The notes under the pieces are model-generated. The model worked only from the letters and a program-made list of their open reading frames with translations. It was not told the DNA's origin and did no database searches. A stretch of DNA of 64,000 nt from Sunxiuqinia indica (GTDB taxonomy: Bacteria; Bacteroidota; Bacteroidia; Bacteroidales; Prolixibacteraceae), in contig NZ_WVEM01000017.1 of NCBI RefSeq assembly GCF_009847015.1, positions 47,969 to 111,968 of the forward strand. Direction: 5' to 3'. Positions 37,082 through 45,255 of the stretch are shown here, in pieces. Position numbers and translations under genes: made by a program. Numbering within the stretch: position 1 is the first letter of the stretch; the number at the start of each line of letters is the position of its first letter.

Positions 37082-39214
37082 ATGAAAAACTATATTCTTA
37101 TACTACTAATAACGCTAACTGCCTGCTCGTCACAAAGCGAAAGAAAAGTTATGTCGCTAAACGGTGAGTGGCAGGTTTCGGAATCAATTACTCCAGATTA
37201 TTTACCTGAATCTTATTCCCATACTGTTCAGGTTCCCGGCTTAGTTGATTTGGCGACTCCTGCTTTTGATAGTGTTTATTCAAAATCGCCGTTGCGAGAT
37301 TATTTCTGGTATAAAAAAGAGATAAAAGTCGAAGGAAAGGTTCCTCCGGTTGCGATCATCAAAACGCATAAAATTGCTTACGGGCAAAAGGTTTTTGTAA
37401 ATGGACAAGCAGTTGGCGAAAAGTTATATTCGTATACTCCGGAATTTTATGACGTTGCCGGATACTTAAAAGGGAATAATGAGCCAAACGAAATTGTAAT
37501 TCGGGTTGGGGCAAATACCGATATTTTGCCGGATACAATTCCTTACGGAAAGGATAACGAAAAAATCCGGTATACTCCCGGTATTTACGATGAGGTTGAG
37601 TTAATTCTCACCGATTATCCGTACGTTGAAAACGTTCAGATTGTTCCTGAAATTGAAACCAATACAGTGAGGGTTGTTGCCTATCTGATCAGTGATCAGG
37701 ATAAAAATGTTCAATTGAAATATGAATTGTCTGAGTTTAAAAGCGGAGCCGCAGTTAAAAATGGCAAGAGCAGGTCAAAATTATTAAAAGCAAATCAGTT
37801 GGATACGCTCGATTTTCGAGTTCCCATAGCTGATTGCCAGCTATGGTCGCCGGAGAATCCCTTTTTATATTCCATACATCTATCAACCGGATCAGATACA
37901 AAGAATGTCCGCTTTGGAATGCGTGAGTTCAAATTTGACCCAGAGAAAAAAGTTGGAATGCTAAATGGCAAGCCCTATTATATGAGGGGAACTAATTTGG
38001 CTTTGCATCGCTTTATGGATGATACTGTTCGTCAGGATTTGCCATGGAATAGGGATTGGGTGATTAAAATGCATCAAAAATTTAAGGACTTACATTGGAA
38101 CACCTATAGATATCATGTTGGTTTTGCTCCTCATTTTTGGTATGATATTGCAGACGAAATGGGCTTTTTAGTAGCTGATGAGTATGCTTTTTGGGGTATT
38201 TTCCTTGATGACACAAGCCGGGTGAATACAGGACAACATGAACGTTACACGGCAAGCACATTGGTCACTGAATATACAGACTGGATGCGGGAGCGCTGGA
38301 ATCACCCTTCCGTGGTCATTTGGGATGCACAGAATGAAACGCTTTGGCAGGAGGTTGGAAAAGCGATTAATCAAGTCCGGCATTTGGATTTGTCAAATCG
38401 GCCTTGGGATAATGGTTTCTCCGCGCCAATGTCTCCTACCGATTGTATTGAATCTCATCCATACTTGTTTCTGCACCCGTATTTTTTAGGCGATGATCAG
38501 GTTTCTAGAAAGGGAATGCTTTACGATGTGCTGGCAGGCGAATATATTGAAACTTTCAATGATCCGAACGAATATCAACCACCAATTAGTCGCGATCGTT
38601 GGCCAAATGCAATCATCAATAACGAATACGCTTGGGTATGGCTTACCCGTGACGGTAATCCTACCCCGTTAACCGAATGCGTTTACAGTCGCTTACCGGA
38701 ACTGGACACACCGGAGAAAAGACTGGAATGGAAAGCGAGAACTCTGGCAGTAAAAACCGAATACTGGAGATGCCATCGTCAAATGGCGGGAGTGCTACAT
38801 TTTTGTGCATTGACAAATAGCACGAATGCAATGACTGGAGACGACTGGAAAGACGTGAAGAATTTGATTCTGCATAAACCTTTTGAAAAGCATGCCAGAT
38901 CAGCTTTTGCACCTGTCGGTTTAATGATCGACTGGTGGATTAATCACGCTAAGGCTGAAGAAAAAAAGTCTGTTTCAGTATTTGCAATCAATGATTTATA
39001 TGAAACCTATTCAGGTGATTTGAAATTTCAGATTTTAAAGAACGAGAAGATTGTTTCCGAGTCCACAAAATCAATCAGCATCGATGAGGTAGGTCGAACA
39101 ATTACTGACTTTGATATTGAAATGCCCAAAGAAACAGGCGACTATCAGTTAAAAGCCAGTATTGATTTTAATGGTGAGGAAGTATTCAGTATTCGTGATG
39201 TTAAAGTAGATTAA
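37082..39214 (+). CDS. GH2 family glycosidase lipoprotein (smaller type)
   Basis: 710 residues; lipobox Cys15 (TAC). Domains in order: sugar-binding jelly roll (~20-175), immunoglobulin-like (~180-285), TIM barrel (~290-600) and a C-terminal region. The GH2 acid/base lies in W-D-A-Q-N-E (Glu419). A nucleophile candidate is Glu515 in I-I-N-N-E-Y-A-W. The usual N-H-P-S-V-V-I-W stretch precedes the acid/base and M-R-G-T-N-L-A-L-H-R marks the start of the barrel. GH2 covers beta-galactosidase, beta-glucuronidase, beta-mannosidase and others; specificity cannot be read here. It is 7 bases after the preceding gene and clearly distinct from the second GH2 at 45256. Confidence 0.85.
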   Translation: MKNYILILLITLTACSSQSERKVMSLNGEWQVSESITPDYLPESYSHTVQVPGLVDLATPAFDSVYSKSPLRDYFWYKKEIKVEGKVPPVAIIKTHKIAYGQKVFVNGQAVGEKLYSYTPEFYDVAGYLKGNNEPNEIVIRVGANTDILPDTIPYGKDNEKIRYTPGIYDEVELILTDYPYVENVQIVPEIETNTVRVVAYLISDQDKNVQLKYELSEFKSGAAVKNGKSRSKLLKANQLDTLDFRVPIADCQLWSPENPFLYSIHLSTGSDTKNVRFGMREFKFDPEKKVGMLNGKPYYMRGTNLALHRFMDDTVRQDLPWNRDWVIKMHQKFKDLHWNTYRYHVGFAPHFWYDIADEMGFLVADEYAFWGIFLDDTSRVNTGQHERYTASTLVTEYTDWMRERWNHPSVVIWDAQNETLWQEVGKAINQVRHLDLSNRPWDNGFSAPMSPTDCIESHPYLFLHPYFLGDDQVSRKGMLYDVLAGEYIETFNDPNEYQPPISRDRWPNAIINNEYAWVWLTRDGNPTPLTECVYSRLPELDTPEKRLEWKARTLAVKTEYWRCHRQMAGVLHFCALTNSTNAMTGDDWKDVKNLILHKPFEKHARSAFAPVGLMIDWWINHAKAEEKKSVSVFAINDLYETYSGDLKFQILKNEKIVSESTKSISIDEVGRTITDFDIEMPKETGDYQLKASIDFNGEEVFSIRDVKVD

Positions 39215-39232
39215 CTGCCTAAAAACCAAACT

Positions 39233-40090
39233 ATGAAAATTGCTATCAGTCTATTAATTGTGCTGTTCTATGTAGGAACAAGTTCATGCAATAGTCAAAC
39301 CGTTGATGAAATGATCGAAGAGGAAACGTCAGAACCAACCTTAACGGATTTTCCGGTTAATGGAGGGTATCACCAGCCATTGTACCTTGATAAAACCAGT
39401 TCCCCGTATGGTTATTATTTCTTTACACCTTCAAGTTCATTGAACTCTGATGGGAATTATCCCTTGCTGATTTTTTTACATGGATCTGGTGAACGGGGAA
39501 ATAGCACAACCACGCTAGCCGATTTGAACAAAGTCCTAAAACATGGTCCTACAAAAATGATTGAAAACGCGACATGGAATCCATCAACTGAAATGTTTGT
39601 TGCATCTCCACAATGCCATGGAGATTGGTGGAACAGGGATCTCGTGAAGCAGTTTATAGAATTTGTCATGGATTCAAATGATCAGATTGATACCAGCCGA
39701 ATTTACCTTACCGGAATAAGTATGGGCGGCTTTGCTACTTTTGATCTGCTTTGTTCATTTGGTGAAGCATCACATCTTGCTGCTGCTGTGCCAATTTGCG
39801 GGAAAGGTGAATTAAGTGAAGAAGGGAATGAGAATTTATCAAAGATTCCGCTTTGGGTTTTTCATGGTGATGCGGATGGAACCGTTTCTGATGAATATTC
39901 TAAAGCGATTGTTCCCGCAATAAATGAACTCAATCCAAAAGTTCCAGCCAAACTGACGATTTATCCCGGTGTGGGGCATGACTCATGGACCAGAACGTAT
40001 GATGGTTCCGGAATGGGATCGGAGGATTCGGCCTATGATGCATTTGATCAGGATATTTACACCTGGATGAATCAATTTAGGAGAGATTAA
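39233..40090 (+). CDS. Alpha/beta-hydrolase esterase lipoprotein
   Basis: 285 residues; lipobox Cys19 (TSSC). The esterase core shows L-L-I-F-L-H-G-S-G-E-R-G oxyanion loop, G-I-S-M-G-G nucleophile elbow (Ser163), V-F-H-G-D-A-D-G-T-V acid and V-G-H-D-S-W catalytic His. This is the carboxylesterase/phospholipase-like group often placed in glycan loci as acyl esterases (CE1-like). It lies 18 bases after GH2 and 23 before GH172. The esterase at 3380 is a longer member with accessory modules. Confidence 0.82.
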   Translation: MKIAISLLIVLFYVGTSSCNSQTVDEMIEEETSEPTLTDFPVNGGYHQPLYLDKTSSPYGYYFFTPSSSLNSDGNYPLLIFLHGSGERGNSTTTLADLNKVLKHGPTKMIENATWNPSTEMFVASPQCHGDWWNRDLVKQFIEFVMDSNDQIDTSRIYLTGISMGGFATFDLLCSFGEASHLAAAVPICGKGELSEEGNENLSKIPLWVFHGDADGTVSDEYSKAIVPAINELNPKVPAKLTIYPGVGHDSWTRTYDGSGMGSEDSAYDAFDQDIYTWMNQFRRD

Positions 40091-40113
40091 TTTTTGATTC
40101 AAAAATTTAAACG

Positions 40114-41247
40114 ATGAACAAATTGAAAATATTTCTTGCTGCATCACTGTTCATGTTTGCAGGAAATTTGATAGCGCAATCACTTTTCGAAAAACCGACA
40201 GGCACACAAACCCGCTGGGCCAGCGCCGAAAACTGGAAGGGAGAAAAAGGAAAAGGAGGAATGGCAAATGGCGGACGAAAAGGTTCTGCGTCATTCAAAT
40301 TACCTGCCGGCCAAAGCAAAGTGTTGGCTGAAACGTCAGGAACGAGCGGAATGATAAGAAGAATTTGGCTTACTATTGATGAGCGGACACCTGAGTTTTT
40401 GCGCGGATTAAAAATTGAAATGTTCTGGGATGATGCGGTAACTCCAGCTGTTTCTGCACCTTTGGGCGATTTCTTCAACCAGGGACTAGGCAAAATGAAA
40501 ACCTTTGAAAATGCCTTGTTTGCAAGCCCCGAAGGACGAAGTTTCAATTGTTACATTCCGATGCCATTCCGCAAAAGTATGAAAATCACGGTGACAAATA
40601 CCACCGAAAAGGATGTGGCTATGTTTTTCTACGATGTCAATTACACTATAGGTGATAAGGTTGACGACGATGTTTTGTACTTCCATGCCATTTTCAATCA
40701 GCAACAGGCTACCATTTTAAAGGAAGACTATCAGATTTTACCGAAAGTAAATGGAACTGGTCGGTACCTGGGCGTAAATCTGAGTGTGGCAGTAAATGAT
40801 GTAGAATATCACCGAGCCTGGTGGGGCGAGGGTGAAGTGAAAATTTATCTCGATGGTGATTCCGAATTTCCTACTTTGTGCGGAACAGGAACCGAAGATT
40901 ATATTGGAACCGGCTGGGGACAAGGCGAATATGCTAATCAGTATCAGGGGTGTACCATTGCCGATGAACCGAATTTCGAATATGCGTTTTACCGATTTCA
41001 CATTCCAGATCCAGTATATTTTTATGAAGATATAAAAGTTACCATTCAGCAAATTGGTTTTGCAAAGGGAGAGGAAATTGAAAAGTTGAGTAACATGAAA
41101 GGCCCCATCTATAAAGCTGGAAAAGAAATGGTAGAGGTTGATTTTTCAAAAGAAATGAACTACTTGTTTTTCGAAAGGTCTGACAATGTTACATCGTGTG
41201 CCTATTTTTATTTGGACTCACCGGAGTCACCTTTAAATGCCCAGTAG
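40114..41247 (+). CDS. GH172 family (DUF2961) glycoside hydrolase, secreted (second copy)
   Basis: 377 residues with a signal peptide ending near L-I-A-Q. G-T-G-T-E-D-Y-I-G-T-G-W (Glu261), P-L-G-D-F-F-N-Q-G-L and S-G-M-I-R-R-I-W-L-T identify DUF2961/GH172. Compared with the copy at 2081, spacing is preserved but most positions differ, so these are old paralogues rather than a recent duplication. GH172 members target D-fructofuranosyl or D-arabinofuranosyl linkages. Directly downstream is a gene remnant (41270-41419), showing that this junction has been rearranged. Confidence 0.87.
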   Translation: MNKLKIFLAASLFMFAGNLIAQSLFEKPTGTQTRWASAENWKGEKGKGGMANGGRKGSASFKLPAGQSKVLAETSGTSGMIRRIWLTIDERTPEFLRGLKIEMFWDDAVTPAVSAPLGDFFNQGLGKMKTFENALFASPEGRSFNCYIPMPFRKSMKITVTNTTEKDVAMFFYDVNYTIGDKVDDDVLYFHAIFNQQQATILKEDYQILPKVNGTGRYLGVNLSVAVNDVEYHRAWWGEGEVKIYLDGDSEFPTLCGTGTEDYIGTGWGQGEYANQYQGCTIADEPNFEYAFYRFHIPDPVYFYEDIKVTIQQIGFAKGEEIEKLSNMKGPIYKAGKEMVEVDFSKEMNYLFFERSDNVTSCAYFYLDSPESPLNAQ

Positions 41248-41269
41248 TCAGCAAAATAAACGAGACTAA

Positions 41270-41419
41270 CTAATTAAAATTTTGACACCTGCACATTGTG
41301 CAGAAGTAATTCAGAAAGACGATGAAAAGTGGGTTGTAAGTCGCGCAGGGTGGGCGCGAGTAGGTGTTTACCTAGCCCTTTATTTTGGAGTGAAAAAAAC
41401 TAAATATTTATATCTATGA
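41270..41419 (+). pseudogene. Remnant: 3' end of a lost glycosidase-like gene
   Basis: An open stretch of 49 codons without a usable start, ending at TGA 41417-41419, which overlaps the ATG of the SGNH gene. The peptide contains H-C-A-E-V-I-Q-K and then S-R-A-G-W-A-R-V-G-V-Y-L-A-L, which resembles the C-terminal end of GH43/GH32-like five-bladed propeller proteins (typically HAPEVI...SxAGWGxGGLYLAPL). The match is from memory, and Ala and Val at normally Gly positions fit decay. Inverted repeats are also present in the same stretch, so a structured 5' leader of the SGNH gene remains an alternative. Confidence 0.5.
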
Positions 41420-42090
41420 AAAGGCATTTTTTTAAAATTAGCTTGGTGTTAATAACCACAATTCTTATAGCAGGAAACATTGCTTTTGCACAATATGATC
41501 CCGAAGTAAAGTGGGGGGAATCAATTGCAAAGTATGAGAAAAAGGATTCTGTTTCAATGCCCGAACCCGGAGGGATTTTAATGCTCGGTAGTTCATCGTT
41601 CACGATTTGGCAAGATGTGGGTGACTATTTCCCAGGAAAAAACATGGTCAACCGCGGTTTTGGCGGTTCAGAAATGAGCGATGTCCTTTTCTTCAAAGAA
41701 CGTTTAATATTGCCATATCAGCCCAAACAAATTATTTTGTACGAAGGTGAAAATGACATTGCTGCAGGCGAAAAACCTGATTCAATTTTTGCTGAGTTAT
41801 TGCAGTTGGTAGAATGGACGAGAGTACAAATTCCGGGTGTTCAGATTTCACTGGTATCGATGAAACCTAGTCCAAAGCGATGGGAACTTAAAGAAACAAT
41901 GCTGGTAATGAATCGGAAGCTAAAGCAATTTGCTGCGGAAAATGAAGATATTGATTTCATTAACATTTGGGATCCTTTGCTCGAACCCGATGGGGTTCCG
42001 GAAAACGAAAACTACCGTGAAGATTTACTTCATTTAAATGCCAAAGGATATAAAATCTGGCAAAAAGCTATGAGCCCGTATTTGAAATAA
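41416..42090 (+). CDS. SGNH/GDSL-type hydrolase, secreted
   Basis: 224 residues with a signal peptide ending near A-F-A-Q. Block I is M-L-G-S-S-S-F (nucleophile candidate Ser59), block II has N-R-G-F-G-G-S, block III has Y-E-G-E-N-D, and block V has D-L-L-H-L-N-A-K-G-Y (catalytic Asp and His). Such enzymes in glycan loci act as acetyl esterases or sialate-esterase-like deacetylases. It is the fifth putative esterase or deacetylase in the window, pointing to a heavily acylated substrate. Confidence 0.85.
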   Translation: MKRHFFKISLVLITTILIAGNIAFAQYDPEVKWGESIAKYEKKDSVSMPEPGGILMLGSSSFTIWQDVGDYFPGKNMVNRGFGGSEMSDVLFFKERLILPYQPKQIILYEGENDIAAGEKPDSIFAELLQLVEWTRVQIPGVQISLVSMKPSPKRWELKETMLVMNRKLKQFAAENEDIDFINIWDPLLEPDGVPENENYREDLLHLNAKGYKIWQKAMSPYLK

Positions 42091-42110
42091 TAGACTAAAC
42101 CAACGAAATC

Positions 42111-43496
42111 ATGAATTTAAACCAATTAATCATACTGGTATTCGGCTTGCTAGTCACTTCTGGTGTAGAAGCTGAGAGTATTCGAAAAGAGAAACCCAAT
42201 TACATTGTTATTTTTTGCGATGATCTTGGTTATGGGGATTTAGGATCATTCGGTCATCCTACCATTCGTACTCCCAATTTGGATAAAATGGCAGAGGAAG
42301 GACAAAAGTGGACCAATTTTTATGTTTCTTCTTCTGTATGTACGCCTAGTAGGGCGGGCATTATGACAGGCCGATTGCCAATTCGTAATGGCATGTGCAG
42401 TGATAATCATCGGGTTATTTTTCCCGAATCGAAAGGAGGCCTTCCTGAATCAGAGATTACATTCGCTAAAATTCTCAGCGATCACGGCTACAATACCGCG
42501 TGTATAGGTAAGTGGCATTTGGGACACGAACCACAGTTTTTGCCAACCAGTCACGGATTTGACTATTTCTATGGACTGAAATACAGCAATGACATGGATC
42601 GTGATCCGAATATTGATTATTGGAAATCATGTAGACATCCGAAGCAGGAATATTTTCAGATCTCTCTTTACCGGAATCACGAAATTGTTCAGGAACAAGC
42701 GATCCAGACTGAGTTAACCAAAAATTATACGAAGGAAGCGATAGCTTATATCGAGAAAAATAAAGACAAGCCCTTTGCGCTTTACCTGGCACATGCTATG
42801 CCGCACGTTCCGCTTTTCCGTTCCGATGAATTTGAGGGAACAAGTAAAAGAGGACGTTATGGAGATGTAATTGAGGAGCTTGACTGGAGTGTCGGACAGG
42901 TATTGAAAGCACTCAGAGATAATGGACTAGAAAAAAAGACATTGGTTGTGTTTACTTCGGACAATGGACCTTGGCTAATGTTTCAATCTCATGGTGGTTC
43001 TGCAGGATTACTTTCCGGGGGTAAGGGATCAACGTATGAAGGAGGTATGCGTGTGCCAACCGTTTTCTGGGGGCCGGGAATTGTTGAGCCAGGAGTCGTC
43101 ATGGAAATGGGATCTACGCTTGATTTATTTCCGACCTTTTGTGCTCTGAGTGGGATTGATTTACCTCAAGATCGCATCTATGACGGAAGTGATCTTTCAC
43201 CGCTTCTCCAGGGAGGTCATGAGCCAGTCCGCAACGAAATCATCTATTACAGAGGTACAAAAATCTATGCCGTTCGAAAAGGGAAATACAAGGCTCATTT
43301 TCTGACTAAATCCGGCTATGGAGGTGATCCGTTAGTGGTTCATGAAACGCCATTGCTTTATGATTTGGAGGTTGATCCGGCTGAGCGATTTGATGTCGCT
43401 TCGGAACACCCAGACATCATTGAGGAGATTAAAACGTTCGTCGATGCCCATAGAAGTACGCTAAAACCTGTTACCAATCAATTAGACTTATATTAA
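42111..43496 (+). CDS. S1 family arylsulfatase-type sulfatase, secreted
   Basis: 461 residues with a signal peptide (to ~V-E-A-E). N-terminal N-Y-I-V-I-F-C-D-D-L-G-Y-G-D-L-G-S-F-G and the textbook signature C-T-P-S-R-A-G-I-M-T-G (Cys77) define an S1 sulfatase of the arylsulfatase A/GALNS type; G-K-W-H-L-G-H and F-T-S-D-N-G-P-W complete the active site. It removes a sulfate ester after conversion of Cys77 to formylglycine. The gene is 20 bases after SGNH and 5 bases before GH43, so it is in the same operon. Its signature differs from the first sulfatase (CGASR). Confidence 0.92.
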   Translation: MNLNQLIILVFGLLVTSGVEAESIRKEKPNYIVIFCDDLGYGDLGSFGHPTIRTPNLDKMAEEGQKWTNFYVSSSVCTPSRAGIMTGRLPIRNGMCSDNHRVIFPESKGGLPESEITFAKILSDHGYNTACIGKWHLGHEPQFLPTSHGFDYFYGLKYSNDMDRDPNIDYWKSCRHPKQEYFQISLYRNHEIVQEQAIQTELTKNYTKEAIAYIEKNKDKPFALYLAHAMPHVPLFRSDEFEGTSKRGRYGDVIEELDWSVGQVLKALRDNGLEKKTLVVFTSDNGPWLMFQSHGGSAGLLSGGKGSTYEGGMRVPTVFWGPGIVEPGVVMEMGSTLDLFPTFCALSGIDLPQDRIYDGSDLSPLLQGGHEPVRNEIIYYRGTKIYAVRKGKYKAHFLTKSGYGGDPLVVHETPLLYDLEVDPAERFDVASEHPDIIEEIKTFVDAHRSTLKPVTNQLDLY

Positions 43497-43501
43497 ACGA
43501 T

Positions 43502-45229
43502 ATGATCAAGTATTATTCAGCCATTATTACTTTAATAATTTTTACATCGGCCTGTAAAATTAGCGGCAAGGAGGATCGTAAAGAGTTGAAAACGTATTGT
43601 AATCCGCTGGATTTAGATTATCGTTTTCAGTTGGAAGATCCTTCTCGCAGGGAAGCTGCTGATCCAACAGTCGTTTATTTTAGAGATCAGTACTATTTAT
43701 TTGCATCAAAAACCGGAGGCTACTGGCATTCAAGAGATTTGGCAGAGTGGAGTTTTGTAGAAACAGATGAAATACCCACTGAAGAATATGCGCCAACGGC
43801 TATTGAAATTAATGATACACTTTATTTTCTGGCATCTTCCAGAACCAAAAGTACGATTTATAAATCCGGGGATCCTTTGTCGGGCAAATGGGAGATAACC
43901 AGAGATTCGTTGGACATTGCCGTTTGGGATCCGGCATTTTTTCTGGATGATGATAAACGTTTGTACCTGTTCTGGGAATGTTCGCACAGGTTTCCCATCA
44001 AAGGAATTGAACTTGATTACAAAAATAACTTTGATACCATTGGACATCCGGTAGAGTTTATTCTGGCTAAAACGGATGAGCATGGTTGGGAAGTTCCCGG
44101 AGACTATAATGAACGGATTGATAATCATCCGTGGATTGAAGGAGCTTGGGTAAACAAATATAGAGGGAAATATTATTTGCAATACGCCGGGCCAGGAACG
44201 GAATTCAAAAGCTATTCAGATGGGGTATATGTAGCAGGATCGCCGCTCGGGCCATACAAAATTGCGAAACATAATCCATTTGCATATAAGCCGGAAGGTT
44301 TCGCTGCGGGGGCTGGTCATGGAAGCACATTCAAAGATAAATACGGCAATTATTGGCATGTTGGAACAATGAGTATTTCAATGAAACACCCATTTGAACG
44401 ACGAATAGGGCTTTTCCCAACTTTTTTTGATGAAGACGGTGAGTTGTATTCAGTAACCAAATTTGGCGACTTTCCCATTCAAATTCCGGGAGAAAAGGTA
44501 ACGTCGTTTGATGATGTTTTTCCGGAATGGATGCTACTTTCCTATAATAAACCTGTACAGGTTTCATCGTCAATCGATTCGCTTCCTGCCTCAAATATGG
44601 TAAATGAGGATATCAGAACTTATTGGTCAGCTAAAACCGGAAGCGAAAATGAATGGGCGGTAATCGATCTGGAGAAAAGCTACGATGTTTACGCGATTCA
44701 GATCAACTTTGCAGAGCATGAAACCAATATTTACGACCGGCCCGATGGCGTGTTTCATCGGTATGTAATCGACTATTCTGTAGATAACAATAATTGGAAA
44801 ATTTTGATTGATCAATCTCAAAATCAGAATGATCGTAGCCATGCGTATTTTCAATTGCCTGAAAAAGAGACATGCAGATATTTGAGAATCAAAAACATTG
44901 AGGTTCCTGACGGTAATTTTGCCATTTCAGGATTTCGGGTTTTTGGTTTGGGGAACGGGAAAGCCCCTGATGCTGTAAATGATATTGTACTGAACAGAAA
45001 AGATGACAGGCGCAGTATAACTTTGCGCTGGAGCTTGAGTGAGAGTGCCGACGGTTATAACATCTGTTACGGATCACAGAACGGAAAACTCTACCATACC
45101 TATCAAGTTTATACTGACACTTCTGTTACAATTAACAGTTTGAACACCAACTTATCCTATTATTTTACCATTGAATCGTTTAATCAAAATGGTGTTGGTA
45201 AAAGTCAAATTACGGAGTATGTAAAGTAA
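43502..45229 (+). CDS. GH43 family glycosidase with F5/8C and fibronectin III modules, lipoprotein
   Basis: 575 residues; lipobox Cys18 (TSAC). The five-bladed propeller has A-A-D-P-T-V-V (base Asp54), W-D-P-A-F-F (Asp143) and W-I-E-G-A-W-V (acid Glu213), as expected for GH43. Residues ~345-485 are an F5/8 type C (discoidin) module (Y-W-S-A-K-T-G, W-A-V-I-D-L-E-K-S). Residues ~490-575 are fibronectin III-like (I-T-L-R-W-S-L-S-E-S-A-D-G-Y-N). Members cut alpha-L-arabinose, beta-xylose or beta-galactose linkages; the subfamily is not assigned. It is 26 bases before the large GH2. Confidence 0.88.
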   Translation: MIKYYSAIITLIIFTSACKISGKEDRKELKTYCNPLDLDYRFQLEDPSRREAADPTVVYFRDQYYLFASKTGGYWHSRDLAEWSFVETDEIPTEEYAPTAIEINDTLYFLASSRTKSTIYKSGDPLSGKWEITRDSLDIAVWDPAFFLDDDKRLYLFWECSHRFPIKGIELDYKNNFDTIGHPVEFILAKTDEHGWEVPGDYNERIDNHPWIEGAWVNKYRGKYYLQYAGPGTEFKSYSDGVYVAGSPLGPYKIAKHNPFAYKPEGFAAGAGHGSTFKDKYGNYWHVGTMSISMKHPFERRIGLFPTFFDEDGELYSVTKFGDFPIQIPGEKVTSFDDVFPEWMLLSYNKPVQVSSSIDSLPASNMVNEDIRTYWSAKTGSENEWAVIDLEKSYDVYAIQINFAEHETNIYDRPDGVFHRYVIDYSVDNNNWKILIDQSQNQNDRSHAYFQLPEKETCRYLRIKNIEVPDGNFAISGFRVFGLGNGKAPDAVNDIVLNRKDDRRSITLRWSLSESADGYNICYGSQNGKLYHTYQVYTDTSVTINSLNTNLSYYFTIESFNQNGVGKSQITEYVK

Positions 45230-45255
45230 GGTATCTACAACCATAAAAACCTGTT

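Noticed and set aside
41285..41367. Known riboswitch class upstream of the SGNH gene
   Set aside because: The three-helix layout does not show conserved core bases of cobalamin, TPP, SAM or other classes I know, and a coding-remnant reading explains the sequence as well. Kept only as an open alternative.
43730..44182. 150-codon antisense frame inside the GH43 gene
   Set aside because: Covers the catalytic propeller, whose motifs are clear on the + strand; the antisense peptide shows no domain or signal peptide pattern.
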